This document shows, piece by piece, positions 24,155 to 32,694 of a stretch of DNA of 64,000 nt; the stretch's first letter is position 1, and the number at the start of each line of letters is the position of its first letter. Below the pieces are notes generated by a model. It made no database searches. It saw nothing but the letters and a program-made list of their open reading frames with translations, and was not told the origin of the DNA. The stretch is from Streptomyces gobiensis (GTDB lineage: Bacteria; Actinomycetota; Actinomycetes; Streptomycetales; Streptomycetaceae): the NCBI RefSeq assembly GCF_021216675.1, contig NZ_CP086120.1:2710501-2774500 (forward strand), given 5' to 3'. A program made the position numbers and the translations under genes.

Positions 24155-24206
24155 CACCGCAGCCGTCCTCGCCGCGGCCCCGGCCACGGCGAGGACGGCT
24201 GCGGTG
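24155..24206 (+). terminator. 20-bp-stem terminator
   Basis: CACCGCAGCCGTCCTCGCCG and its exact complement enclose a 12-base loop, 7 bases past the upstream stop. A very stable hairpin without a T-run. Confidence 0.8.
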
Positions 24207-24317
24207 TCAGCGCCGTAGCGCCCGCTTCTGCACCGCCTCCAACGGCCCTTGGAAGAACCGGCGCAGCCACCAACTGGAGCCGACCAGGAGCAGCAGGCAG
24301 TACGCGCAGAACGCCCC
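24207..24317 (-). pseudogene. DUF418-type membrane protein, C-terminal remnant
   Basis: On the minus strand about 35 residues read through to a TGA at 24207-24209. They comprise a hydrophobic stretch (AFCAYCLLLLVGSSWW) followed by LRRFFQGPLEAVQ, which matches the final transmembrane helix and the RF-x-GPLE motif of DUF418 proteins. Nothing upstream continues the gene: the neighbouring SpoIIE phosphatase ends at 24358. It is therefore a truncated relic. Confidence 0.5.
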
Positions 24318-24357
24318 CAGCTACCGGAGGACGGAGGACGGAGGGCGGGGGCAGGCG

Positions 24358-27126
24358 CTAGGGCAGTGGCTGTTCGGCCCAGATGACCTTGCCGAGGGGG
24401 GCGTATCTCGTTCCCCAGCGTTCGGCGATCTGAGCGACGAGGAACAGGCCACGGCCGCCTTCGTCCGTGGCGGCCGCATAGCGAAGGTGGGGAGAGGTGC
24501 TGCTGGCGTCGGACACCTCGCAGAGCAGGGTGCGGTCACGCAGCAGTCGCACCCGGATCGGCGGAGTGCCGTAGCGGATGGCGTTGGTGATCAGCTCGCT
24601 GAGGATCAGCTCCGTGGTGAAGGCCAGCTCGTCCAGGTCCCACGCGGCCAGCTGGGCTGCGACCGCTGCGCGCATATCGGCGACGGCCGCGGGTTCGAAG
24701 GGCACGTCCCATTCGGCGACCTGGTTGGCGTCCAGCACATGGGTGCGGGCGACGAGCAGGGCGACATCGTCGCTCGGCTGCTGGGGCAGCATGGCGTTGA
24801 GCACCGCTGAGCAGGTCTCCTCCGGTGACCGGCCGGGCTGGGCCAGAGCGTTCCGGAGGAGTTCGAACCCCTCGTCGATGTCCCGTTGCCGGTTCTCGAT
24901 GAGCCCGTCGGTGTAGAGCACCAGCTGGCTTCCCTCGTCCAGCTGCAGTTCGGCGGTCTCGAAGGGCAGGCCCCCGACGCCGAGGGGCGGACCGACGGGC
25001 AGCTCGGGGAACTCGGCGGTGCCATCGGGGCGGACCAGCGCGGGACCGAGGTGGCCGGCCCGGGCCATGGTGCAGCGCCCGGAGACCGGGTCGTAGATCG
25101 CGTAGAGGCAGGTGACGCCCGTGATGCCTTCGGAGTGGCCTGCGGCCATCTCGTCCTGATCGATGCGGCCGACCAGCTCGTCGACGTGTCCGAGCAGCTC
25201 ATCGGGCGGCAGGTCGAGGGTGGAGAAGTTGTGGACCGCGGTACGCAGACGGCCCATCGTGACGGCGGCGTGCAGGCCGTGGCCGACCACGTCGCCCACC
25301 ACCAGCGCCACGCGGGCGCCCGGCAGCGGGATGACGTCGAACCAGTCCCCGCCCACCCCGGCCTGGGCGGGCAGATAGCGGTGGGCGATGGTGAGGGCGC
25401 TCTGCTCCGGCAGTCCCCGGGGCAGCAGGCTGCGCTGCAGCGTCACCGCCATGGTGTGTTCGCGGGTGAAGCGGCGGGCGTTGTCGATGCTGAGCGCGGC
25501 GCGGGCGGCCAGCTCCTCGGCCACGGACAGATCGTCCTCCTCAAAGGCCTCCGGCCGCTCGGAACGCCAGAAGGTGACCATGCCCAGGGAAACGCCCCGC
25601 GCCCGCAGCGGGACCGCGATCATCGAGTGGAATCCCTGCTCCACCACCCGTCTGGCCCGCTCGGGATCCTGCTCCTGCCAGCCGCCGAACGCCGGCATAT
25701 CCGCCTCGAGAACCGCCCGGCCGGTGCCGAAGCCGAATGCCTGCGGTGTGCCCGGCGCGAAGCTGATCAGCTCACCCAGCGGATAGAAGGGGTGGCCCTC
25801 CTGGACGCCGCTCAGGGCCGTCCGGCGCATAGCCGTGCCCACCGGCTCCTCGCCGCGCAGTACCGAGTCCACCAAGTCGACGGAGACCGCGTCGGAGAAG
25901 CGGGCGACCGCGAACTCCGCCAGTTCCTCGGCGGTCCGCACCACATCGAGGGTGGTGCCGATCCGCATCCCGGCGTCGTACAGCAGTTGCAGCCGCCGCC
26001 GTGCCACCTCGGCCTTGCCGGAGAGGGCACGCAGCTCGGTGGTGTCCCGCAGCGTCGCCACGCTGCCGGGCGGCCCTCCGGGCCAGGCCGTGGGCCGGTG
26101 GTTGACGGCCAGCAGCCGGTCCCCGGCCATATGCACCTCGTCCGTGGCTATCCGCCCCGAGGTCAGCAGCCGCACCATGCCGGGGTCCAGGCCCAGGTCG
26201 GTGACGGGCCGCCCCTCCGCGTCCGGGGGCAGCGCCAGCAGCCGCGACGCCTCGTCGTTCGCGAGCAGCAGCCGCTTGTCGCCCCCGACGATGAGCACAC
26301 CCTCCCGGACGCTGTGCAGGACGGTGTCGTGGTGCTCGTACATGCGCGTCATCTCGACCGGACCGAGGCCATGGGTCTGCCGCCGCAGCCGCCTGGTCAC
26401 CAGCGCCGTACCGCCCAGCGCCACGGCGAGCGCGGCCGCGCCGGTACCGAAGATGATCGGCAGCTGCCGGTCCACCTCGCTGGTCACGTTCTCGACCTTG
26501 AGTCCGGCGGACACCAGGCCCACCACCGAGCCATCGGCACCGAACACCGGGACCACCGCCTGTACCTCGTGCCCGAGGGGGCCGTCCACGCTCTCCACGT
26601 GGGTACGGCCGGCCAGCGAGGGTTCGATGGTGCCGACGAACCTCTTTCCGATCCGGTCCGGCTGGGGGTGCGAATAGCGAATGCCATTCGTGTTCATGAC
26701 AACGATAAAGTCGACACCGGCTGCTTTCCGGGCCGCTTCGGTACGTGGCTGGAGCACCGCGGCTGGATCGGGGCCCCTCAGCGTCTCCTCAAGACCCGGG
26801 GCGTGGGCGAAGCTCTGTGCGACGGCCACCGAACGGTCACGGGCCTCTTGCGAACCAGCGGTCCGGGACTGCAGGACGAGCGCCAGCACCGCTCCGACGA
26901 CAAGCAGCAGCACGACCGCCACCTGCAGAATGAAGACCTGCCCGGCGACGCTGCGCACGTTGAGCTTCACCCGCCGCCGCTGTCCCGGCTGCTGCTCGGG
27001 CACATCGTGTCCGTGCCCCTCAGACTGGCCTTGATCCACATCCGGACCACTGCCCCGGCTGTGCACGCGCCGACCGGCCAGCGACCGGCTCCGCGCATCG
27101 CGGAAACGGCCAAAAAACCGGATCAT
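24358..27126 (-). CDS. multidomain sensor: Cache-PAS-GAF-SpoIIE phosphatase-HATPase
   Basis: About 922 residues. After a charged N-terminus, TM1 (about 62-86) and TM2 (about 225-245) flank an extracytoplasmic DcuS/CitA-like Cache domain (FIVVMNTNGIRYSHPQPDRIGKR split by its turn). The cytoplasmic part has PAS (about 275-370), GAF (about 390-560), SpoIIE phosphatase (about 590-790; GVGGDWFDVIPL, VGDVVGHGLHAAVTMG, LVLYTDGLIE) and a GHKL ATPase (about 800-920; ELITNAIRYG, GGRGLFLVA). It combines sensing with both the phosphatase and anti-sigma-kinase activities of a partner-switching system. ATG 27126 is my choice, without a strong ribosome site. No sigma gene is adjacent. Confidence 0.9.
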   Translation of the reverse strand: MIRFFGRFRDARSRSLAGRRVHSRGSGPDVDQGQSEGHGHDVPEQQPGQRRRVKLNVRSVAGQVFILQVAVVLLLVVGAVLALVLQSRTAGSQEARDRSVAVAQSFAHAPGLEETLRGPDPAAVLQPRTEAARKAAGVDFIVVMNTNGIRYSHPQPDRIGKRFVGTIEPSLAGRTHVESVDGPLGHEVQAVVPVFGADGSVVGLVSAGLKVENVTSEVDRQLPIIFGTGAAALAVALGGTALVTRRLRRQTHGLGPVEMTRMYEHHDTVLHSVREGVLIVGGDKRLLLANDEASRLLALPPDAEGRPVTDLGLDPGMVRLLTSGRIATDEVHMAGDRLLAVNHRPTAWPGGPPGSVATLRDTTELRALSGKAEVARRRLQLLYDAGMRIGTTLDVVRTAEELAEFAVARFSDAVSVDLVDSVLRGEEPVGTAMRRTALSGVQEGHPFYPLGELISFAPGTPQAFGFGTGRAVLEADMPAFGGWQEQDPERARRVVEQGFHSMIAVPLRARGVSLGMVTFWRSERPEAFEEDDLSVAEELAARAALSIDNARRFTREHTMAVTLQRSLLPRGLPEQSALTIAHRYLPAQAGVGGDWFDVIPLPGARVALVVGDVVGHGLHAAVTMGRLRTAVHNFSTLDLPPDELLGHVDELVGRIDQDEMAAGHSEGITGVTCLYAIYDPVSGRCTMARAGHLGPALVRPDGTAEFPELPVGPPLGVGGLPFETAELQLDEGSQLVLYTDGLIENRQRDIDEGFELLRNALAQPGRSPEETCSAVLNAMLPQQPSDDVALLVARTHVLDANQVAEWDVPFEPAAVADMRAAVAAQLAAWDLDELAFTTELILSELITNAIRYGTPPIRVRLLRDRTLLCEVSDASSTSPHLRYAAATDEGGRGLFLVAQIAERWGTRYAPLGKVIWAEQPLP

Positions 27127-27249
27127 GCTGACATATCTACATCCCCCAGCCAAGGTCTTCAACCCGGAGACCTGACCGAGTGTGCCAGGCCCGCCCAACG
27201 AACGCTTCAGCAGGTCTCTGGTCAGCGGGCAAGCTCCGGGCGCGGACCG

Positions 27250-28899
27250 TTACCGCGCGAGCCACACCGCGGTGTCCGGGGGAAGACGATCCGCCGTGAG
27301 CGGCTGGCTGGCCAGCAGCACCTCGTCGTGCGGCGGCAGCCGGTACGGCTCGGTCGAGAGATTGACGGCACACACGAAGCCGGGTTCGCGGGCGAAGGCG
27401 AGCACCCCGGCCGGTGCGTCCAGCCAGTGCAGGGTGCCCTCGCCCAGGGCGGCGTGCTCCCGGCGCAGGTGCAGGGCACGGCGGTAGAGCTCCAGCATGG
27501 AGGTGTCATCGCCGGTCTGCGCCTCGACGCTGCGGTTCTTCCAGTCCACCGGCTGGGGCAACCATGGCTCAGCCGTACTGCCCGGCGGGCTGAACCCGAA
27601 CGGCGCGGTCCGGCCGGACCAGGGAATCGGCACCCGGCAGCCGTCCCGCCCCCGCTGGGTGTTCCCGGAGCGCTGCCAGATCGGGTCCTGGAGCACCTCC
27701 TCGGGCAGATCCTCCACCTCCGGCAGGCCAAGCTCCTCGCCCTGGTAGACATAGGCGCCGCCGGGAAGAGCCAGCATGAGCAGGGCCGCCGCCCGGGCCC
27801 GCCGCGTACCGAGCTCGACGTCGAGCGGATCGTCGGTGGAGAAGGGCTGCCCGGCCCCCCACTTGCGCTGCGGCCGGCCAAAGCGGCTCAGGTGACGTAC
27901 AACGTCGTGGTTGGACAGCACCCAGGTGGCCGGTGCGCCCACCGCGTCCAGCGTCGCCCGGGTGGTGTCGATGACGTCGCGGAGCTGTGCGGCGTTCCAT
28001 GTGGACAGCAGGAAGTCGAAGTTGAACGCGGTGTGCAGGCCGTCCTGCCGTACGTAGGCGGCCAGTCGCTCGGGGCTGTCCGCCCAGGCTTCGGCGACGA
28101 ACATCCGGTCGCCGGGGAACTCGTCCGCCACGCGCCGCCAGGCGCGGTAGATGTCGTGCACCTCGTCCCGGTCCCAGTGCGGGTGACTGACACGCTGCTC
28201 CGCTGTCGCCGCCGCGGCCGATTCCGCGGCCACGTCCGCCAGCTCGGGGTGCTTGACCAGGCCGTGTGCCACGTCGATACGGAAGCCGTCGACGCCACGG
28301 GTGAACCAGTAGCGCAGGATCGACTCGAACTCCGCGCGCACCTCGGCGTGTTCCCAGTTGAGATCCGGCTGCTCGGGGGCGAAGAGGTGCAGATACCACT
28401 CACCCGGGCTGCCGTCGGGTTCGGTGACCCGGGTCCACGCCGGGCCGCCGAAGCCGGACTTCCAGTTGTTGGGCGGCTCGTCACCGCACGGGCCGCGGCC
28501 GGTACGGAAGATGTAGCGCGCCCGCTCCGGGCTGCCCGGCCCGGCCGCCAGCGCGGCGCGGAACCATGTGTGCTGATCGGAGGTGTGGTTGGGGACGATG
28601 TCAGCGATAACGCGGATGCCGTGCTGATGCGCCTCGTCAAGCAGCGCCTCGGCCTCGGCGAGCGTGCCGAACACCGGCTCGATGCCACGGTAGTCCGCCA
28701 CGTCGTAACCGTGGTCGGCCATGGGGGACGGATACCAGGGAGTGATCCAGATGGCGTCGATGCCCAGATCCCTCAGATAGGGCAGCCGGGAGCGGATACC
28801 GGCGATGTCGCCGACCCCATCGCCGTTCCCGTCGGCGAAGCTGCGGATGTAGATCTGGTAGATGACGTCACTGCGCCACCAGGATGTGGAGCGGGGCAT
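27250..28899 (-). CDS. GH13 alpha-glucosidase
   Basis: A 549-residue cytosolic enzyme hydrolysing alpha-glucosidic bonds in maltose- or isomaltose-type oligosaccharides. GH13 regions are intact: region I DIVPNHTSD, region II GFRIDVAHG (nucleophile Asp), region III MFVAEAW (acid/base Glu) and region IV VLSNHD. WWRSDVIYQIYIRSFADGNG and GIDAIWITPWYPSPM are typical of the oligo-1,6-glucosidase/alpha-glucosidase subgroup. An AAGGAGG site lies a few bases before ATG 28899, rejecting the long upstream extension. It is a monocistronic-looking gene; no LacI regulator or sugar ABC transporter is adjacent. Confidence 0.95.
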   Translation of the reverse strand: MPRSTSWWRSDVIYQIYIRSFADGNGDGVGDIAGIRSRLPYLRDLGIDAIWITPWYPSPMADHGYDVADYRGIEPVFGTLAEAEALLDEAHQHGIRVIADIVPNHTSDQHTWFRAALAAGPGSPERARYIFRTGRGPCGDEPPNNWKSGFGGPAWTRVTEPDGSPGEWYLHLFAPEQPDLNWEHAEVRAEFESILRYWFTRGVDGFRIDVAHGLVKHPELADVAAESAAAATAEQRVSHPHWDRDEVHDIYRAWRRVADEFPGDRMFVAEAWADSPERLAAYVRQDGLHTAFNFDFLLSTWNAAQLRDVIDTTRATLDAVGAPATWVLSNHDVVRHLSRFGRPQRKWGAGQPFSTDDPLDVELGTRRARAAALLMLALPGGAYVYQGEELGLPEVEDLPEEVLQDPIWQRSGNTQRGRDGCRVPIPWSGRTAPFGFSPPGSTAEPWLPQPVDWKNRSVEAQTGDDTSMLELYRRALHLRREHAALGEGTLHWLDAPAGVLAFAREPGFVCAVNLSTEPYRLPPHDEVLLASQPLTADRLPPDTAVWLAR

Positions 28900-29194
28900 G
28901 TTCCTCCTTGACGTCTGAGCTCTTGGGGCAACTGCTCGGACGGCGGTGGCAGCCGTCGGCCACGGCGCGGCGTGCTCCGCTCCTCCGGCGTCTGCCGGAA
29001 GGACGCGCTGAGCGATCAGAACCATGATCAGACCATGAATGGCACAGCGTCCTGCCCACCCAGCTGAATCCTGCCCGGCAGCACACCCCGTCACTCCGCG
29101 GGCAGGCGGACACCGGCACGAACGCCACCGACACGGCCTCACCGGCTCGCCACGCATGACGGCCCCGCCCCAGCCGACCGGCGCTATGCCCCCT

Positions 29195-29641
29195 TCAGGA
29201 CGCCTTGAGCAGGGCGTCGTCGCGCCACTTGAGGATCTTGTCGAAGGTCACCACCGCGCCATCGCCCGGTCGGTTACGGAAGCGGACATGGTCCGCGAGC
29301 GCCTCGATGAGATAGAGACCACGGCCGCACTCGGTCTGCGGGGAGTCCGCCAGCAGCATGGGCCTGCCATGGTGGCCATCCGGAAATCCAGGGCCATGGT
29401 CGGTGACCTCAATGCGGCACATATCGCCGTTCAGATATGCCGAAACGCGGTAACCATCGCTGCCCCCCTCCTCGCCCCCATGCTCGACGGCGTTTGCGCA
29501 CGCCTCCGAGAGGGCGACGGAAAGTTCATAGGCGATATCAGGCTCCACCCCCGCTGTCTCCATCGTGCCGAGCAGAAGCCGCCGGGCGAAGGGAACGCTC
29601 GCAGCCTCGCGCCGCAAGTGGAGAGACCACCAGATGCTCAT
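29195..29641 (-). CDS. RsbW-like anti-sigma ATPase
   Basis: A 148-residue single-domain GHKL ATPase. N box: ELSVALSEACANAVEHGG; G1 box: VTDHGPGFPDG; G2 region: GRGLYLIEALAD. It is close in design to RsbW/UshX-type kinases that sequester SigB-like factors or phosphorylate their antagonists. It is the third protein of this fold in 21 kb (with 8827-9345 and the tail of 24358-27126). The stretch 28900-29194 towards the GH13 gene holds that gene's promoter and no further gene that I can see. Confidence 0.9.
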   Translation of the reverse strand: MSIWWSLHLRREAASVPFARRLLLGTMETAGVEPDIAYELSVALSEACANAVEHGGEEGGSDGYRVSAYLNGDMCRIEVTDHGPGFPDGHHGRPMLLADSPQTECGRGLYLIEALADHVRFRNRPGDGAVVTFDKILKWRDDALLKAS

Positions 29642-29810
29642 GCTCCAGCCTCCTGGCCGCGGCTCGACATACCGCCGACATACCGCTACGTATTGCCCTT
29701 ATTGGCGGACCGTAAGCGTGAAGTTGACGACACACCGCCCATTCGGCGGATACAGGGAATCCCGAACCGGATGTAGAGCCATCGGTCACCGATGAGATGA
29801 TGGGGCCGCC

Positions 29811-30641
29811 ATGGATATGCCCGTCGTGCGTGCGAGCGCCGATATGCGACTACTGCGGGCCGCGGTCTTCACCGCGGCTTGCGTCACGCTGTCCGCAGCC
29901 GGGCACATTCTCGCGGCAGGTGCCACGATTCCGCTGTGGACGCTGGGCGCCGCCGTCGTACTGGTTTTCGCCGTCGCCGCGCCGCTGGCCGGACGCGAAC
30001 GGTCGCTGCCGGGAATCGCCGGCGGGCTCGCGGGCGGGCAAATCGCCCTGCATATGCTCTTCGCCTGTGGCCAAGGCGCCACGGTGGCACCCTCCGGCGG
30101 CTCCGAGCGGGGCGGGCTGATGGCGCTCGCCAGCAGCCTGGTGTGCAATGCCCAGGCCCTGGGGCCGATGACCGAGGCGGAAGCCCACCGGATCGTCACC
30201 GATGCCGGGCTGGGCGGGCTGGTCGCTGAGCAAGGCGGGCATGCGACGGCTGCCCTCGGCTCCGGCGCCGGTCTCTCCCCCGGCGAGTGCCTGCAAGCCG
30301 TGGTCCGTACCGCGCTCGCCATGGCCTCCGGGCCCATGCTGCTGGGCCATCTGGCCGCCGCGCTCGGCGCGGGCTGGCTGCTGCGGCGCGGCGAGGCCGC
30401 GCTGTGGCGGCTGATCCGGCTGTCCGCCGTCGCCACCGATGAGCTGCTGCTGCGCGCGCTGCGGTCCGCCCTGGCCTGCGTACGTGCGCTGACCGCCGGG
30501 CTCGGGATGCCCGATGTGACCGTACGGATCGCCGACGCGGACCGGCACAACTCCCGTGCGCCCCAGCCGGGCGCGCTGCGGCACACCGTCACCCGGCGTG
30601 GACCACCCGCCGTGACCAGCGACTACGCGCTGACGGCCTGA
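29811..30641 (+). CDS. hypothetical membrane protein upstream of the copper operon
   Basis: A 276-residue protein with about four or five hydrophobic segments (early ones TAACVTLSAAGHILAAGAT and TLGAAVVLVFAVAAPLAG; a later one ALAMASGPMLLGHLAAALGAGWLL). Histidines lie near or within the membrane segments. A basic C-terminal tail of about 80 residues follows. I recall comparable proteins preceding ycnI-sco1 genes in Streptomyces, suggesting a role in copper handling, but there is no motif proving it. It is transcribed towards the copper genes with a 93-base gap. ATG 29811 is used. Confidence 0.7.
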   Translation: MDMPVVRASADMRLLRAAVFTAACVTLSAAGHILAAGATIPLWTLGAAVVLVFAVAAPLAGRERSLPGIAGGLAGGQIALHMLFACGQGATVAPSGGSERGGLMALASSLVCNAQALGPMTEAEAHRIVTDAGLGGLVAEQGGHATAALGSGAGLSPGECLQAVVRTALAMASGPMLLGHLAAALGAGWLLRRGEAALWRLIRLSAVATDELLLRALRSALACVRALTAGLGMPDVTVRIADADRHNSRAPQPGALRHTVTRRGPPAVTSDYALTA

Positions 30642-30734
30642 CGCGAGCACTCCCACGGCTGGGATGGGACAGCGGCGTCCGGCCGGACCTCACCCTGTCC
30701 TTACCCCTTCTTTCCTGTGGAGTGGTTCAACACC

Positions 30735-31460
30735 ATGAACACCCTCTCGCGTTCTCTCACCACCATCGGTGGCCTCACAGCCGCCGCCGTACTGACCCTG
30801 ACCGGCCCCGCCTTCGCGCATGTCTCCGTTGACCCCGGTGAAGTCCCGCAGGGCGGCTTCGCCACCATCAACTTCAAGGTCCCCAACGAGCGGGACAGCG
30901 CCTCAACCAGCAAGCTCGAGATCACTCTCCCCACCGATCACCCGGTGGCCTCGGTGATGCCGGAGCCGGTCCCCGGCTGGGACGTCAAGGTGGAGAAGGC
31001 CAAGCTCGACAAGCCCCTCACCATGCACGGTGAGGAGATCGACGAGGCCCCCAGCAAGATCACCTGGTCCGGTGGCACGATCGAGCCCGGCACCTTCCAG
31101 CGCTTCCCGGTCTCGATCGGACGGCTGCCCGAGGACGCCGACCAGCTGGTCTTCAAGGCGATCCAGACCTACGACAACGACGAGGTCGTGCGCTGGATCG
31201 AGGCACCGAAGGAAGGCGCCGACGAGCCCGACCACCCGGCTCCCGTCCTTGCCCTGACCCCTGCCTCCGACGACGGCCACGGCAGCCCGGACAGCCAGGG
31301 CAGCCAGAGCGGTGAGGACGCGCAGAACACCGCCAACGCCAGCGAAGAGAAGAGCTCCATGGACACCACCGCCCGGATCCTCGCCGCCATCGGCATTGTC
31401 ACGGGCATCGGCGGCATCGGCTATGGGGTCCTCGCGGGGCGTCGCCGCAGCGCGGCCTGA
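30735..31460 (+). CDS. YcnI-family copper-binding protein (DUF1775)
   Basis: A 241-residue exported protein. The signal peptide ends at AFA, leaving His as the mature N-terminus (HVSVDPGEVPQGG), which is the copper-coordinating residue of YcnI. A conserved Trp in VPGWDVKVEK and the beta-sandwich motif ITWSGGTIEPG follow. The C-terminus has a Ser/Glu linker and one membrane anchor (ILAAIGIVTGIGGIGYGVLAG). It likely binds Cu(II) at the cell surface and passes it to the Sco/PCuAC proteins encoded next. ATG 30735 is preferred over GTG 30717. Confidence 0.92.
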   Translation: MNTLSRSLTTIGGLTAAAVLTLTGPAFAHVSVDPGEVPQGGFATINFKVPNERDSASTSKLEITLPTDHPVASVMPEPVPGWDVKVEKAKLDKPLTMHGEEIDEAPSKITWSGGTIEPGTFQRFPVSIGRLPEDADQLVFKAIQTYDNDEVVRWIEAPKEGADEPDHPAPVLALTPASDDGHGSPDSQGSQSGEDAQNTANASEEKSSMDTTARILAAIGIVTGIGGIGYGVLAGRRRSAA

Positions 31461-31536
31461 CAACCGCAGTATCCGTAGAAACCCGCAGAAACCCGCAGAA
31501 GCCGTAACCCACATAGCTGAGCAAGGAACAGGCTCC

Positions 31537-32226
31537 ATGAACCCCTCACACGCACCCGCGCGCCGGGCGCGACGGCGCAGGGCCGGCCTCGGCCTCGCCC
31601 TCGCCGCCGCGCTCGCCGTGGGCGCCACCGCGTGCGGTAGCGCCGACAACGGCGACAGCGACTCCGTCGCCGATGTCTCCACGACACAGGACACCAAGCA
31701 GGGCATCGTGCTCGACCGGCCCTTCGAGAAACCGGACCTCGTGCTCACGGACACCAAGGGCAAGGAGTACGACCTGATCGAAGAGACGCAGGGCAAACCC
31801 ACCGTGATCTACTTCGGCTACACCCACTGCCCCGATGTCTGCTCGCCGACCATGAGCAATATCGACATCGCCAAGAGAGCCCTGCCCAAGGCGGATCAGG
31901 ACAACCTCAAGGTCATCTTCGTCACCACCGACCCCGAGCGGGACACCCCCGAGTCACTCGACAAGTGGCTGGCCGCCGTCGCCCCCGGCACCGTCGGTCT
32001 CACCGGCGACTTCGACACCATCCAGGCAGCCTCCCGCTCCCTGGGCATGGCGATCGACGCGCCCGTCAAGAAGAAGAACGGCGAGATCCTCTCCCAGCAC
32101 GGCACCCAGGTCTTCGCCTTCTCCCCCAAGGACGACAAGGCCCACGTCATCTACCCGAATGACGCCGCCACCGTTGAGAACTTCGAGAAGGACTTCCCGA
32201 AGCTGATGAAGGGACAGCACCCATGA
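31537..32226 (+). CDS. Sco1/SenC copper chaperone lipoprotein
   Basis: A 229-residue thioredoxin-fold metallochaperone that helps load the CuA site of cytochrome c oxidase. Signal: MNPSHAPARRARRRR then hydrophobic core and lipobox VGATAC. The copper/redox motif C-x3-C is in GYTHCPDVCSPTM, and the distal His ligand in LSQHGTQVFAF. VTTDPERDTPE is also family-typical. Its stop overlaps the ATG of the PCuAC gene (ATGA). Streptomyces lividans Sco works with an extracytoplasmic PCuAC-type protein (ECuC) and is needed for cytochrome oxidase and development; this operon matches. Confidence 0.95.
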   Translation: MNPSHAPARRARRRRAGLGLALAAALAVGATACGSADNGDSDSVADVSTTQDTKQGIVLDRPFEKPDLVLTDTKGKEYDLIEETQGKPTVIYFGYTHCPDVCSPTMSNIDIAKRALPKADQDNLKVIFVTTDPERDTPESLDKWLAAVAPGTVGLTGDFDTIQAASRSLGMAIDAPVKKKNGEILSQHGTQVFAFSPKDDKAHVIYPNDAATVENFEKDFPKLMKGQHP

Positions 32227-32681
32227 TCCGCCACCGCACCACCCTGGCCTGCGCCTTCGCCCTGACCGCCGGACTGGCGCTCGGCGCCTGCTCAACCGGC
32301 GAAGCCAGCTCCGGTCCGCAGCTGAAGGCGGACGGCGCGTATGTGCCCGAGCCGGTCCTGGACACGATGGCCGCCGGCTACGTCACCCTCACCAACAGCG
32401 GTGACCAGGCCGACAAGCTCACCTCGGTCACCAGCGACCTCTCCGACGATGTGACGCTCCACAAGTCCGCCGGCAACAAGATGGAGCAGGTGAAGTCCTT
32501 CGGCATCCCCGCGAACGGGGAACTGAAGCTCAGCCGGGGCGGCAATCACATGATGTTCGCGGACCTCAAGAGAAAGCCGGACGCCGGCGAACGGGTTTCG
32601 GTGGAGCTGCACTTCGAAAAGTCCGATCCGATCAGACTCGACGTACCGGTCGAAGCGAAGAACTACGCCCCGCAGAAGTGA
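32223..32681 (+). CDS. PCu(A)C-type copper chaperone lipoprotein
   Basis: A 152-residue lipoprotein (lipobox LALGAC). The Cu(I) motif H-x-n-M...H-x-M is present: TLHKSAGNKMEQV and GGNHMMFADL. It delivers copper to Sco or to cytochrome oxidase outside the membrane. It overlaps the Sco gene by 4 bases and is followed after 13 bases by the CopC-CopD gene, so co-translation is likely. Confidence 0.95.
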   Translation: MIRHRTTLACAFALTAGLALGACSTGEASSGPQLKADGAYVPEPVLDTMAAGYVTLTNSGDQADKLTSVTSDLSDDVTLHKSAGNKMEQVKSFGIPANGELKLSRGGNHMMFADLKRKPDAGERVSVELHFEKSDPIRLDVPVEAKNYAPQK

Positions 32682-32694
32682 GGTTCTGACCGCG

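Noticed and set aside
22327..24273. 648-codon minus-strand frame
   Set aside because: Antisense to the spherulin-4-like, GH114 and secreted-protein genes, with no recognisable domain.
24886..28911. 1341-codon plus-strand frame
   Set aside because: It is the antisense shadow of the SpoIIE phosphatase and GH13 genes, a known effect of high GC at third positions; composition is repetitive Arg/Gly/His.
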